A stretch of 64,000 nucleotides of DNA. It comes from Natronorubrum sediminis. Lineage in GTDB: Archaea > Halobacteriota > Halobacteria > Halobacteriales > Natrialbaceae. The stretch's first letter is position 1. Each line of letters opens with the position of its first letter. The notes beneath the pieces were generated by a model. It was not told the origin of the DNA and searched no databases. It was given only the letters and a program-made list of their open reading frames with translations. The stretch lies in NCBI RefSeq assembly GCF_900108095.1, contig NZ_FNWL01000006.1, forward strand, positions 62,001 to 126,000, given 5' to 3'. Of the stretch, positions 1-8,852 are shown piece by piece. The position numbers and the translations under genes are program-made.

Positions 1-2
1 TA

Positions 3-680
3 TTCGACAGAGTTTGCTCGTGGGCCGACCTCGTGCTCCTGAGTCCGGAGCAGACACATCCTGATCTTTCCGAGATGGGCCTGGATCTGTATCACATGGC
101 TCGCTGGTCGTGGTCGGCGTATGCAGATTTCGAACGGGCAGCCGACGCCGGAATTCCGACGATCAATTCGTATCATGGAGCCAGAATTACCGCGGACCGC
201 GTGAAATCTGCGCAAGCGATGCTCGACCACGGACTGCCGTTCGCGGAGTTCGAATACGGAACCGACGACGAGGTGACGCTCACACCACCCGTTATCGTCA
301 AACCGCGACACGAACTCCACGACAGCGGACACGAATTTCGAGTGGTCTATTCCGGTGACCTCGACTTCGATGGAGCGCGAATCGTCCAGCGATACATCGT
401 TCCGAACCGATCCTTCAAGCTTTTTTCCGTCGGCGAACACGTGCGAGCGACCGAAATCGTTCCGGGCGAAGAGGAACCGCAGGAAGTCCCCGTTTCACGC
501 TACTTCGACGAACTGGTGGCGGAAATCGCTACACTATTCGATCTGGAGTTGTTCGAACTCGACATTCTCGTTCACAAGGCTTACTATATCATCGACGTCA
601 ATCCAGTGGTGAGTCTCGCGGGCGTCAGCGACGCGCTCGACGTGTACGAGGGCCTGTTTCGATCGATCTGCGACGCGTAA
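3..680 (+). CDS. ATP-grasp domain protein, 5' end outside window
   Basis: The frame is open to the left edge of the window: codons from base 3 read FDRVCSWADL before the first possible start (GTG at 33). The gene therefore probably begins upstream. The visible C-terminal part has the layout of a RimK-like ATP-grasp ligase: a strand with the ATP-contacting lysine (PPVIVKPR), then a stretch ending in RYIVPNRSFKLFSVG, and finally ELDILVHKAYYIIDVNP, where the D-N pair is the usual metal-binding signature. Such enzymes join a carboxylate to an amine or thiol using ATP; the substrate cannot be read from this fragment. It ends with TAA at 680 and no gene follows closely on the same strand. Confidence 0.7.
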   Translation, partial: FDRVCSWADLVLLSPEQTHPDLSEMGLDLYHMARWSWSAYADFERAADAGIPTINSYHGARITADRVKSAQAMLDHGLPFAEFEYGTDDEVTLTPPVIVKPRHELHDSGHEFRVVYSGDLDFDGARIVQRYIVPNRSFKLFSVGEHVRATEIVPGEEEPQEVPVSRYFDELVAEIATLFDLELFELDILVHKAYYIIDVNPVVSLAGVSDALDVYEGLFRSICDA

Positions 681-923
681 AGAGACGGGAATGGCGAGTT
701 GCCGCGTCGATAGTGTATCCGTACTCGAGGTGCCCGCGGTTCGACGATGGGTGCGACAGAATGCACACGATAGAGGTGTCCCAACTGAAATGATTTACAC
801 GCTGCTCGCGAGCGACGTCCACGAGCAATGATTTTCAGATCGTAACCGTAATTGATGACACTATTCCAACAGATATCCTGCGCAGAGGGAGTGTATTAGT
901 AGTGTCATGTCGTGACCATTTAC

Positions 924-1764
924 ATGGCATACGTAGAAGCGCCGGACGGAGTGCCACTATACTACGAAGAACGGGGAGACACTGCTCCTCATTCACGGTT
1001 GGATAATGAACGCGGAATATTGGTGGCAGAAGAACACGGAGACCCTTGCAGACGACCACCACGTGGTCACCGTCGATCTCCGCGGTCATGGACTCTCCGG
1101 AAAAACCAGCGAGAACCATACGTTAGCGCAATACGCACACGATATCCGCCATGTCGTGCGATCGTTGAACCTAGAGGACGTTACGGCGATCGGCTGGTCG
1201 ATGGGTGGTGCCGTGGTGCTGACGTACCTCGACCAGTTGGGTAGCGACCGGCTCCGTGCCGCTGGACTCGTTGAGACGGGTCCCATGCTCTTCCCAGATG
1301 CAGGCTGGGACCATCCGACAATGGGCGGACTCACCCCCGAAGCATTTGAAGAACTCGTCGAGACCATCCACTCCGACCGTCCCGCCTTCGCCAAACAGTT
1401 CATCAGCGATATGTTTGCTGACCCGCCGTCAACGGAACGGATCGACGAAATGTACGCGGAGACGATGAAGACGCCAACGTCGGTAGCAACGGCAATTACG
1501 CGAGACGTAGCCGAGAGTGACCTCCGCGGTGTGATTCCCGAGATACCCATCCCAACGCTCCTGCTCTACAGCGAACAGAGCAAGGTCTATCCTAGCGACC
1601 TGGGCGAGTGGATGCACGGTCAGATTCCCGACTCGGAACTCATGTTGTTCCCGGAAAGTGGTCACTGTCCATTCTGGGAAGAACCCGACGAGTTCAACGA
1701 CGCGGTCACCTCGTTCGTCGAGCAGCGTGCCGATCGCGACGTGGAAACCGAAGGGACAGAATAA
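924..1764 (+). pseudogene. Alpha/beta hydrolase, frameshifted near its N-terminus
   Basis: ATG at 924 starts MAYVEAPDGVPLYYEERGD, the normal first strands of an alpha/beta hydrolase. That frame then leaves the homology near 980. The fold continues in the next frame as LLLIHGWIMNAEYW (oxyanion-hole HG motif) and runs to 1764, with the nucleophile elbow GWSMGG and a C-terminal SGHCPFWEEP carrying the catalytic His. Restoring the protein needs the loss of one base or the gain of two near 978-984. An internal ATG at 1006 could give 252 residues, but that product would lack the HG loop. Either the gene is inactive or the assembly has an indel here. The substrate is unknown; the family includes peroxidase-like and esterase members. 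Confidence 0.75.
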
Positions 1765-2002
1765 TCCACCTTCCAACAGGAACTCCGTTCTCGTCGGAGA
1801 GAAGTCACGAAACGTATCGTTCACTCATCTGCACCGTCATAGCGAAAATGATTCATCTGGTATCACAGGCACAGCGTTATAAACAGAGATGTCGTGTGTC
1901 CGTTTGAGTCGATTGCAACTAGTCCCGCTGTCACGGCTCGAGAGAAGTATTCATATGAACAACTGGACCAAAACCAACGTAAAAGAATCAGGTGACGAGA
2001 CG

Positions 2003-2284
2003 ATGCAAAAACCCCGTCAGACCGCGATTTCGGAATCATCTCGACTGGACCCAAACGCGTTTGGGTTGGCGTGTGGAATATTCTGGGCGGGCGCGGTGGC
2101 GGCTATCGGCCTCACTGCTCGAGTGGGGTGGGGAAAACGATGGGAAGAGCTACTCGCAGACATGTATCGTGGCTTCAACGAGACCAGGTCCGGACTCGTC
2201 ATCGGTGCTGGCTGGGCGTTTCTGGACGGATTTACCAGCGGATACATCGTCGCTTCATTGTACAATCGCATCCTGCAGGGATGA
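2003..2284 (+). CDS. Small haloarchaeal membrane protein ('holin-like')
   Basis: This 93-residue protein contains RLDPNAFGLACGIFWAGAVAAIGL, then RVGWGKRWEELLADMYRGF, then a second hydrophobic segment WAFLDGFTSGYIVASLYNRI. That gives two membrane spans joined by a short charged loop. Haloarchaeal relatives with this LDP...FG.A.G.FW opening are usually labelled 'bacteriophage holin' in databases, but there is no phage context here and the function is unknown. The start at 2003 follows GGTGA at 1991-1995; ATG at 1955 is an in-frame alternative that adds 16 residues. It stands alone, between the broken hydrolase and a convergent membrane operon. Confidence 0.65.
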   Translation: MQKPRQTAISESSRLDPNAFGLACGIFWAGAVAAIGLTARVGWGKRWEELLADMYRGFNETRSGLVIGAGWAFLDGFTSGYIVASLYNRILQG

Positions 2285-2345
2285 CGATCGGAATCCGCAC
2301 ACCATTTCGTTTTCCCACGCACACAGAAAAATACGATTTGGGTCG

Positions 2346-3008
2346 TCAGGGTGCTCGAGTGCCCAACAGGTCGGCTAGTTGGTTCGAAACGTCCGTGAGG
2401 TAGGCGGTTCCGAGACCGGAGACGAGGAGTGCACCGACCAAATCGTACGCAAGATCGAGGACGGTGTCTTCGAGACCGTACTGCATGAGAATTCCAGGAA
2501 CACCGAGGAGTTGCGCTGCGACGGTGACGTAGAACTCGTAGAGTTCCCAGACGACACCGAACGCCATCATGAAGATGAGGAGGTACACGAACAGAAACGT
2601 CGGCGGAAAATTGACAGCGTCGGTGTGTACGTCCAGCGCCCGTGCGGTCGCGTACCCGACTCCTGCCACGAGCGAGGAAGAGAGCGCGTGGGTCAGGTGG
2701 TCCCACCACCACACCGCCTGATATGGCGTCAGAAAGTCGAGCCCGGGTAGCGGTACGGTCCCGAGCGCGTGGAGGATCATCGGGACGGTGATCCAGAGGA
2801 CGAGTCCGACGTTCATCGTGAACCCGTAGCGACGACTAAAAAAGGCGGGGAGTTGCGAGACGAGCAGACCAATCGTCGCGTTGACCACCATGCTCAAACT
2901 CCCGACCCAAAATCCGGTCACGAGGATTGCGACCATGAGGAGTTGAAGCACGCGAACGAGTAGGGTAGCTCGTTTGCCGGTGAGTCGCAATCGCTCGCGG
3001 ATCGTCAC
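2346..3008 (-). CDS. Integral membrane protein, DUF2238/YjdF-like
   Basis: GTG at 3008 overlaps the TGA of the upstream gene (GTGA), which indicates translational coupling. The 220-residue product starts MTIRERLRLTGKRATLL and has about six membrane spans. Family landmarks are YQAVWWWDHLTHALSSS and FGVVWELYEFY, where acidic and His residues sit in membrane helices, and the end motif QYGLEDTVLDLAYDLVGALL. I recognise this as a DUF2238 (YjdF)-type membrane protein; no biochemical function is established. A truncated paralog with the same WW..LT, FWE..EF and HGLDDTMTD motifs lies at 19927-20298. The longer reading frame reaching 3542 is a shadow of the upstream gene and should not be used as the start. 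Confidence 0.7.
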   Translation of the reverse strand: MTIRERLRLTGKRATLLVRVLQLLMVAILVTGFWVGSLSMVVNATIGLLVSQLPAFFSRRYGFTMNVGLVLWITVPMILHALGTVPLPGLDFLTPYQAVWWWDHLTHALSSSLVAGVGYATARALDVHTDAVNFPPTFLFVYLLIFMMAFGVVWELYEFYVTVAAQLLGVPGILMQYGLEDTVLDLAYDLVGALLVSGLGTAYLTDVSNQLADLLGTRAP

Positions 3009-3625
3009 GTTGATTCCACCTCTCGTAGTGGTGACTGTTCGTGTCGGAGTCGCCACCGAAAATACAGCCAGAAGGTCAGGCCCGAAACGAGCCCCGCGAC
3101 GAGTGCGACGCTGAAGATCAGCATGAGTTCGTCGTTCGTCTCGACGAACGTGCCACCGAGATAGCCCGCACTGAACGCCGAGCCGACCGCCCAGAAGCCG
3201 GCGACGGCGAGCGTGGTGATACAGACGAAGAACGCGGCGAAGGTGGGCGTCATCCGAAGCGTCGTCGTGAGCTGGAGCGTGCTGACGACGAGCATGCCAA
3301 GCGCCGCGACGCCGACACCGATGAAAAACTGGCCGAGGAACGCCGGGTGCAGTGGCCCGAGTACGAGCGGCAGCGACGCGATGGCGAGGAGTGGCCACGG
3401 GAGCGTGTGCGACCACGAACGGACAACCAGCGGTGGAACTACTGCGGTTACCGTCGCGACAGTCGCGAACGCTGCCCCTACGAAGTAGCCTACGGAGAGG
3501 TGCGCAATTACTGCAGCGGCGAGGATTCCGGTAAGCACCCACGTGATCACGGCATTCGCTTGAGTGTCAGTAACGAACCACTCTTTCGGTAGTTCCTGAC
3601 TCATACTGTTCGTATCGAGGTCCAT
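3005..3625 (-). CDS. Polytopic membrane protein of unknown function
   Basis: This 206-residue protein begins MDLDTNSMSQELPKEWFV. It then alternates hydrophobic stretches (VITWVLTGILAAAVIAHL, FATVATVTAVVPPLVV, LLAIASLPLVLG, FIGVGVAALGMLVV, FAAFFVCITTLAVAGFWAV, LMLIFSVALVAGLVSG), giving about six or seven spans. The C-terminus is short and charged. It is the first gene of a two-gene minus-strand operon and overlaps the DUF2238-like gene by four bases. An internal ATG at 3604 (MSQELPKEW) is an equally good start. I do not recognise the family. The tight coupling suggests that the two proteins act in one membrane complex or process. Confidence 0.6.
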   Translation of the reverse strand: MDLDTNSMSQELPKEWFVTDTQANAVITWVLTGILAAAVIAHLSVGYFVGAAFATVATVTAVVPPLVVRSWSHTLPWPLLAIASLPLVLGPLHPAFLGQFFIGVGVAALGMLVVSTLQLTTTLRMTPTFAAFFVCITTLAVAGFWAVGSAFSAGYLGGTFVETNDELMLIFSVALVAGLVSGLTFWLYFRWRLRHEQSPLREVEST

Positions 3626-3949
3626 TGCACAGTACCAACCACTGAGTCTAGTAGCCTCGAAGGATCGCCGGTCATATTGTTCTAACCGCTGTCGAGAAAC
3701 AAAGTACCCCGATATCGGCGGTCCGAACGGTTACCATTGACGGGATATTAAGCCAGGAGTCATCGCAAACCGATCCGATTCGAAGAACGTGCATAGCCCA
3801 GCCGGCTACAGAACGTGCTGAGCGCCCCTGTATATATTCAGCGCCTCTTTTCTGAATTGGGTCGATAATTCCTGAGTCGGTACAAGAGATAAAGTATAGC
3901 AAGCCACGGCCAACCAACCATCGTTCCAACTGAGTCTCGTTCCCCGGGC
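3626..3949. other. Intergenic stretch, no gene seen
   Basis: This stretch separates the divergent ends of the membrane operon and the cupin gene. Frames inside it are short, lack family resemblance and have non-haloarchaeal composition. It presumably holds the promoter of the 3625 operon near its left end, but I could not fix a convincing TATA box. Confidence 0.5.
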
Positions 3950-4324
3950 TTACGGCGACTCCAAAACTGTCAGCTCACCATCTCCTGATTCAGCGAGGAA
4001 GTAGACGTGACTGAACGAAGACGTCGCGTCCTCTGTGTTCCCGTGCCAGTGTTCTTCACCTGAAGGGAAGACTATCAGATCGCCTTGTGATACCTCCCGT
4101 TCTTTGTCGCGTGTCGCGACGATTCCTTCTCCCTCGGTAACGTACAGAACCTGCACGCCGGCGTGAGTGTGGAACTTAGTCCGCTCACCCGGTCGAAACG
4201 TCACTTCCGCCGATTGAACGGTATTCCCGTCGAACTCGCTCTCGACACTCTCCGAGAGAAGTGCCGCCGTCACCTGGACTTGATGGTCCCACTCGTGCTT
4301 TTCCGCGGAGTTCGTCACGTCCAT
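3950..4324 (-). CDS. Cupin-domain protein
   Basis: The 124-residue protein starting MDVTNSAEKHEWD is a single small beta-barrel cupin. Motif 1 is GERTKFHTHAGVQVLYVTEGEG, giving the two His and the Glu-type metal ligands. Motif 2 is GDLIVFPSGEEHWHGN, giving the third His. Such proteins bind a metal and act as small dioxygenases, isomerases or ligand sensors; the reaction here is unknown. The start at 4324 was chosen because the long upstream frame (to 4744) has no cupin resemblance and reads as the shadow of plus-strand sequence. It has no close operon partner. Confidence 0.75.
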   Translation of the reverse strand: MDVTNSAEKHEWDHQVQVTAALLSESVESEFDGNTVQSAEVTFRPGERTKFHTHAGVQVLYVTEGEGIVATRDKEREVSQGDLIVFPSGEEHWHGNTEDATSSFSHVYFLAESGDGELTVLESP

Positions 4325-4625
4325 GATTCGTACCCAGTCTGGACGTCGATTCCCGGTGCCTTGAAACGCTATTCGAATTACGATTGAACGTCTCTCTCCG
4401 AGAAAAGAATTCAGTCGTTTATCTCGGGGCGGAGGCAATACACGCCGGCGGAATCGATCTCCGAACCAGTGCGAGAACGCCGGCGAGCCTCGCCCCGCGA
4501 GCGGGTTCAACGCGTTGTTCGTACTGAACGCCAGTACCGCCAGCGCACAACTGACAGAAGAAGACACCCGACTACACCCAGCAGATGGGGGGTTTATGCC
4601 GCCTGGCGGTGGAAGAGCCGATACA

Positions 4626-4910
4626 ATGCCAACGTACATCACACTGTTAAACTGGACGCAGAGGGGGATTGAGAGCGTCGAGGAGAGTCTCGATCGAGAC
4701 GAAGCTGCGACTAAAATAGTCGAATCACAGGGGGGAGAAGTCAAAGACGTATATTACACGATGGGACCGTACGACAACGTCGTAATCTCTGAATTTCCCG
4801 ATGATGAAAGTTACGCAAAGGCAATCCTAAAGGTCGAAAGTGAAGGGTACATCACCGGTCAAACACTCAAAGCCCTCTCCGAAGAGATCATTAGAGATTT
4901 CCCCGAATAG
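4626..4910 (+). CDS. GYD-domain protein
   Basis: MPTYITLLNWTQRGIESVEESLDR followed by GGEVKDVYYTMGPYDNVVISEFPDDESYAKAIL is a complete GYD domain (about 94 residues, the usual family length), with the GPYD motif matching the family name. These are small ferredoxin-fold proteins related to dimeric alpha/beta barrels; their role is not established. ATG at 4626 gives exactly the domain. An upstream in-frame start at 4515 would add a tail unlike the family. Its 3' end overlaps by about 20 bases the decayed end of the RtcB remnant on the other strand. Confidence 0.8.
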   Translation: MPTYITLLNWTQRGIESVEESLDRDEAATKIVESQGGEVKDVYYTMGPYDNVVISEFPDDESYAKAILKVESEGYITGQTLKALSEEIIRDFPE

Positions 4911-5290
4911 TCTCCTCCCCGGTCGTATGATCGACGTCGAGGTACCCACCCATACCGAAGGCAACCGAAATCAGTCGGTAGAGGAAATCGCCGAGTTCCT
5001 CCTCGCGTCCCTCGACGTCTTCGTATGAGAGGTCCGTTCGCAACACTCGCACGCCACAGTCGAGGTCGAAGCCAATTTCACCGAGGCTGATCACGCCGTT
5101 GTCGAGGTCCACTGCGGCGACGCCGCCGATCGAAAATCCCTATCTTAGCCCCCTCCGGGAAGAGTACCGAGAACGTCTGGATGCCGGACACCGTGGCAAC
5201 GTTGCTCGCTTGCTCGAGTGTCAGGTCACCTTCTTCGAACACCTCTTTCAACAACGGTTCGGACGCGTGAATACGAACTGGAACCCGCAT
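4891..5290 (-). pseudogene. RtcB-type RNA ligase remnant (N-terminal third, frameshifted)
   Basis: On the minus strand, MRVPVRIHASEPLLKEVFEEG (from 5290) and the following LTLEQASNVATVSGIQTF match the start of archaeal RtcB, whose canonical form reads MNVPARVLASEALLEEI then NATYLPGVEGYA. Near 5150-5140 the reading switches frame, and the canonical GFSIGGVAAVDLDNGVISLGEIGFDLDCGVRVLRT continues in a second frame (aligned with canonical VGGVAATD...GYDINCGVRMLRTNL). The homology stops around GREEELGDF, so about three quarters of the enzyme, including most metal-binding residues, is missing. The remnant ends at TAA near 4891 inside the GYD gene. This is a dead copy; a functional tRNA-splicing ligase would have to be elsewhere. 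Confidence 0.8.
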
Positions 5291-5809
5291 TTACCCCGGC
5301 CACTCGGTCTCGTAAGGTGATATTACGTCCAAAACGTCGCTACCGAATCTTGCCGATCTAATCTGAGTGAATCGAAGGGCCGACTAGCAGCGAATACACC
5401 AGTTTACCCGTCTTCTCAATCCAATCGTTTCAGTGTACCAATCCTCTTCTTTGGTATGCTGTTTCGACATTCTCCCTCTATTTTCTTTACGCCCGTATGC
5501 ATGTAATTACAGGTGTAACATGCTGTGGCATCCACGCTACGGGATAGTGGTATCCCGACGTTGACCATGTAACAGTCGACTCATCCCGGGGAATACCGCT
5601 ATACCTGTCGTTATGACGAACAGATCGCCCAATCACGTTTTCACACAGTGCGCCGTCCGAGATAATCATCACATAGACGATACCAGAACACACTGGTTAC
5701 AACCGTAACTCGCTGACCCAGTCGTCGGAACGGCTGAGTGTATGGTGAACCTTTAACCAATTCCGGATGGCACTATCTTCGGGTGGACTGAACACCCGTG
5801 TAGAGCAGT
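5291..5809. other. Intergenic stretch upstream of Hsp20, no gene seen
   Basis: About 520 bases without a plausible coding frame. It must carry the promoter of the Hsp20 gene near its right end (the sequence around 5735-5760 is suitably AT-containing), but I could not define a clear TATA/BRE pair. Confidence 0.4.
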
Positions 5810-6259
5810 ATGACCGACGGAAACACACCATTCGAAGGACTCGAGAAGCAATTCGAACGTCTCCAGCGGCAGTTCGAGGACGTTACGAGAACGTGGAATT
5901 TCGACCGGTTCGGTTTCCCGGAGATGGAAGCGGCGTCGATGGGAATCGATCTGGTCGACCGTGGCGACGAGTTCGTCCTCACCGCGGATGTCCCGGGATT
6001 CGAGCGCGACGAAATCGACGTGCGTCTCTCGGACTCCACGCTTAGTATCACGGCGGAGCACGAGGAGGAGATGGAAGAACGGGAGGAGCTGTATCTCAAG
6101 AGCGAACGAGCACACAGGGCGATCAGTCGATCCGTTCGGTTACCGGAATCTATCGACGAAGACGGTATCTCGGCAACGTACAATAACGGCGTACTCACGC
6201 TCACGCTGCCGAAAGTGGAGCCGACGGAAGTCGGCGGAAACAAAATCGAAGTCGAGTAA
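5810..6259 (+). CDS. Small heat-shock protein Hsp20/alpha-crystallin
   Basis: The 149-residue protein has an N-terminal arm (MTDGNTPFEGLEKQFERLQRQ) and an alpha-crystallin domain from about residue 43. The domain includes DRGDEFVLTADVPGFERDEIDVRL, a charged insert (EEEMEEREELYLKSERA) and the diagnostic ISATYNNGVLTLTLPK. A short C-terminal NKIEVE resembles the I-x-I/V oligomerisation tail. It is a cytoplasmic ATP-independent holdase that binds unfolding proteins. It stands alone on this strand among other stress genes (UspA, CBS) and is probably monocistronic. Confidence 0.93.
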   Translation: MTDGNTPFEGLEKQFERLQRQFEDVTRTWNFDRFGFPEMEAASMGIDLVDRGDEFVLTADVPGFERDEIDVRLSDSTLSITAEHEEEMEEREELYLKSERAHRAISRSVRLPESIDEDGISATYNNGVLTLTLPKVEPTEVGGNKIEVE

Positions 6260-6513
6260 TCACCACCCGGAATCACGCTCTGTCTAGACTCTTGGGCATC
6301 GCGCTAATCTGAGCGTCGAACACGACGGTTTGACCTCGTACGCAACCTCCAACTGGCGTGACATGGTCGTCGATCCGTTGAACACCGTACTCAGGGTGTA
6401 GCCTCCTCCGGGTTCATTATTCCAGATGACCGTACCGACAACGCTTTTCGTTGGCGTAGGAAGCGTGGAACTGAGGTGAGAAGATTTGTTCCTTCGGAAC
6501 GAGCGGGACTATC

Positions 6514-7509
6514 ATGGCTCTCCAGATTGGATTGACCGGCGACGTAATGCTCGGCCGTCTCGTCAACGAACGACAGCAGGGTCGACCCCCCGCGGCGGTG
6601 TGGGGAACGCTGCTGGACCGTCTTCGCTCCTGCGACGGGTTGTTCATTAATCTCGAGTGCTGTCTGTCGAGACGAGGGAACCCGTGGCAGCGGACGTACA
6701 GACCGTTTCACTTCCGGGCGGATCCAGACTGGGCGATACTCGCACTCGAGCGCGCCGGAGTCGACGGTTGTGCGCTTGCGAACAACCACGTACTCGACTT
6801 CGAAGTCGAGGCGCTGCTCGATACGCTCGACGAACTCGACGCGGCGGACATCGCCCACGCTGGTTGCGGACGGACGCTCGACGAGGCACTGGATCCAGCA
6901 GTTGTCACCATCGGAGATCTTACGATCGCCTTCGTCTCGTTCACCGATAACGTCATCGAGTACGCCGCCGACGAAACTTCGCCAGGGACGGCATATATAG
7001 AAATGGACGCGACCAACGATACGACGCGGAACACCGTACAGGAGGTTCTCGAACTGACTCGAGCCGAAAGTCCCGATCTCGTTATCACGTCGCTCCACTG
7101 GGGTCCCAACATGGCCGAAAGCCCACCCGATTCGTTCGAGCAATTCGGGCGGTGGCTTCTCGACGAGGGCGTCGACGTCATTCACGGTCACAGCGCGCAC
7201 GTCTTCCACGGCATCGAGGTACACGACGGGAAGCCGATCCTGTACGACACGGGTGACTTCGTCGACGATTACGCTATTGATAATCACCTCCGTAACGATC
7301 GAAGCTTCCTCTTCGAGCTATCCGTCACCGGTGACGGACGAGTCTCCGAAATTCGTCTACAGCCAACCGAGATTTGCGACGACGCAGTGCACGAGGCGAG
7401 CCCTGACGCAGCAGCGTGGAGTCGAGATCGGATGCGGTCCCTTTCCGACGCGTTTGGAACGACGTTCGAACGAGATGGCGAGGGACTCGTCCTCTCGCTC
7501 GGGAGCTGA
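6514..7509 (+). CDS. CapA-family metallophosphatase-fold protein
   Basis: This 331-residue protein carries the CapA/PgsA metallophosphoesterase-like motifs in order: IGLTGDVMLGR at the N-terminus, LFINLECCLS, CALANNHVLDF, VITSLHWGPNM, DVIHGHSAHVFHGIE and ILYDTGDFVDDY. The family is named for poly-gamma-glutamate capsule synthesis, but most archaeal members are standalone and uncharacterised. No signal peptide is visible, so it is probably cytoplasmic. No capsule or PgsBC genes lie nearby, so a role in polyglutamate export is not supported here. The start at 6514 is the first ATG and gives the beta-strand directly. Confidence 0.85.
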   Translation: MALQIGLTGDVMLGRLVNERQQGRPPAAVWGTLLDRLRSCDGLFINLECCLSRRGNPWQRTYRPFHFRADPDWAILALERAGVDGCALANNHVLDFEVEALLDTLDELDAADIAHAGCGRTLDEALDPAVVTIGDLTIAFVSFTDNVIEYAADETSPGTAYIEMDATNDTTRNTVQEVLELTRAESPDLVITSLHWGPNMAESPPDSFEQFGRWLLDEGVDVIHGHSAHVFHGIEVHDGKPILYDTGDFVDDYAIDNHLRNDRSFLFELSVTGDGRVSEIRLQPTEICDDAVHEASPDAAAWSRDRMRSLSDAFGTTFERDGEGLVLSLGS

Positions 7510-7564
7510 GTAGACCGGTACGGATATGTTTCACGTCCTCCTGATGGTGCGACGGAGTCTCGCA

Positions 7565-8014
7565 TCAACGTACGACGGTAACCGGAACGGTCGCGCGTTC
7601 GACGATCGCTTTCGCGACGCTGCCGAGCATCAGTTCCGCGCGTCCGGTCCGCCCGCGGTGGCCGACGTAGATCCCGTCGAATCCCTCGACCTCCGCGTAG
7701 TCAACGATTTCCCCGACTGGATCGCCGTACAGGAGTTCAGCCTCGACATCGACACCGGCGTCCTCCGCGCGATCGAGCGCGTCATCGAGAACGTCTGAGC
7801 CCCGCTCTTCGGCGCCCTCGATGTTCTCGAGTATCAGTCGTTGTTCCGCGTCCGAGAACGTCGTAATCGGTTCGCTTCCCCCTTCGTCGTAGACGGCGGG
7901 ATGTACGGCGTGGACCACCGTTATCTCTCCTTCTGCCGCAACCGCGATATCGGTGGCGTACTGGAGGGCGTTTCCAGCTTCAGTGGAGCCATCAACGGCT
8001 ACGAGGAACTTCAT
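7565..8014 (-). CDS. Universal stress protein UspA
   Basis: This single-domain UspA protein has 149 residues, starting MKFLVAVDGSTEAGNALQYA. The C-terminal ATP-binding signature G-x2-G-x9-G-S is present (VGHRGRTGRAELMLGSVAKAI), followed by VPVTVVR. It is therefore expected to be an ATP-binding Usp of the cytoplasm that modulates stress survival. The ATG at 8014 was chosen over the frame extension to 8056 because the family begins exactly with this first beta-strand. It is divergently placed from the broken Usp at 8179, which suggests an ancient tandem of stress genes. Confidence 0.9.
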   Translation of the reverse strand: MKFLVAVDGSTEAGNALQYATDIAVAAEGEITVVHAVHPAVYDEGGSEPITTFSDAEQRLILENIEGAEERGSDVLDDALDRAEDAGVDVEAELLYGDPVGEIVDYAEVEGFDGIYVGHRGRTGRAELMLGSVAKAIVERATVPVTVVR

Positions 8015-8178
8015 GACTGCTGGTTCTCCCCGGAGTGAATTAAATCGATCCCCCATCTCCTCTCATCCACAGCGTCGAACGCTGTAAATCTCGAATACCC
8101 GCGAAGTGATCTGCCCGATCGAGCACAATCGGCTATACCGTTCGAACCCGTTGAACTCGATGCGCGAGCAACGATACG

Positions 8179-8472
8179 ATGTACGAAACTATCCTCATTC
8201 CGACCGACGGCAGTACGGGAACCGAGCGAGCGATCGTCAATGGACTGGATATCGCACGGCAGTACGATGCGACCGTACACGCCCTGTACGTAATCGACAC
8301 CGCCGAACTGTTGGAAGTCGGTTACGCCGGGAACAGGTCCGACTTCGAAGCGACGATCGAACCGCTCGAGGACGAAGCAAAACAGGCCGTCGACGATATC
8401 GGCGAGCGTGCACGCCAACACGGCGTGGACGTGATTACGGTCGTTCGTGAAGGAGTTCCGTCCGAGACGATC
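8179..8472 (+). pseudogene. UspA 5' fragment, truncated at a deletion junction
   Basis: MYETILIPTDGSTGTERAIVNG through DVITVVREGVPSETI is the first two thirds of a standard UspA protein (about 97 residues). The expected continuation, ...ILDYADE...GSHGR..., is absent. Near base 8472 the sequence changes to the C-terminal part of a phosphoserine phosphatase in a different reading frame. The Usp frame then runs on through unrelated Arg/Ser-rich residues to 8640. The ATP-binding signature is missing, so the product cannot be a normal Usp. Confidence 0.85.
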
Positions 8473-8711
8473 ACAAGGGTGTGGCACTCGCCGAACTCGC
8501 CGCCGCGGAGGGGATCGACGTGGGACAGACCATCGCGGTCGGCAACGACGCGACGGATCTTCCGATGCTCCGACTCGCCGGAACCGCCGTTGGATTCGCG
8601 CCCGAACCGATCGTCGAGAATCACTGCGACGTCGTCATGACGTCGATGCGAATACTCGAACTCTACTTCGAACAGCACGCCATCGTCGAATTGGGCGACT
8701 CAGGTGGGTGA
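8473..8711 (+). pseudogene. Phosphoserine phosphatase (SerB/HAD) 3' fragment
   Basis: From about 8473 the frame reads KGVALAELAAAEGID, then VGQTIAVGNDATDLPMLRLAG, TAVGFAPEPIVENHCDVV and a tail LELYFEQHAIV. This is the C-terminal third of haloarchaeal SerB-type HAD phosphatases, with the motif-IV aspartates in GNDATDLPM. The HAD motifs I-III (DxDGT and so on) are missing because the 5' part is gone, replaced by the UspA fragment. It is out of frame with that fragment, so no fusion protein is made. A GTG/ATG near 8481 could in principle start a 76-residue peptide. Confidence 0.82.
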
Positions 8712-8852
8712 AGACATCGATGGGACGGAACATTACCGACGACCGGAGAACGACCGTCGGTTACTTGCCCGTGAGTGACGAAGGACACGTAGTTACGGCG
8801 ACAACCGGTCGTACCGCACTCCGATCAATCGACCGCCAATACAATCACAATC

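Noticed and set aside
2003-2284. Prophage holin
   Set aside because: The family label comes from similarity only; no phage structural or lysis genes are nearby.
2346-3542. 398-codon minus-strand reading frame
   Set aside because: Only the part from 3008 is the DUF2238-like gene; the Arg-rich first 177 codons are the shadow of the overlapping membrane gene.
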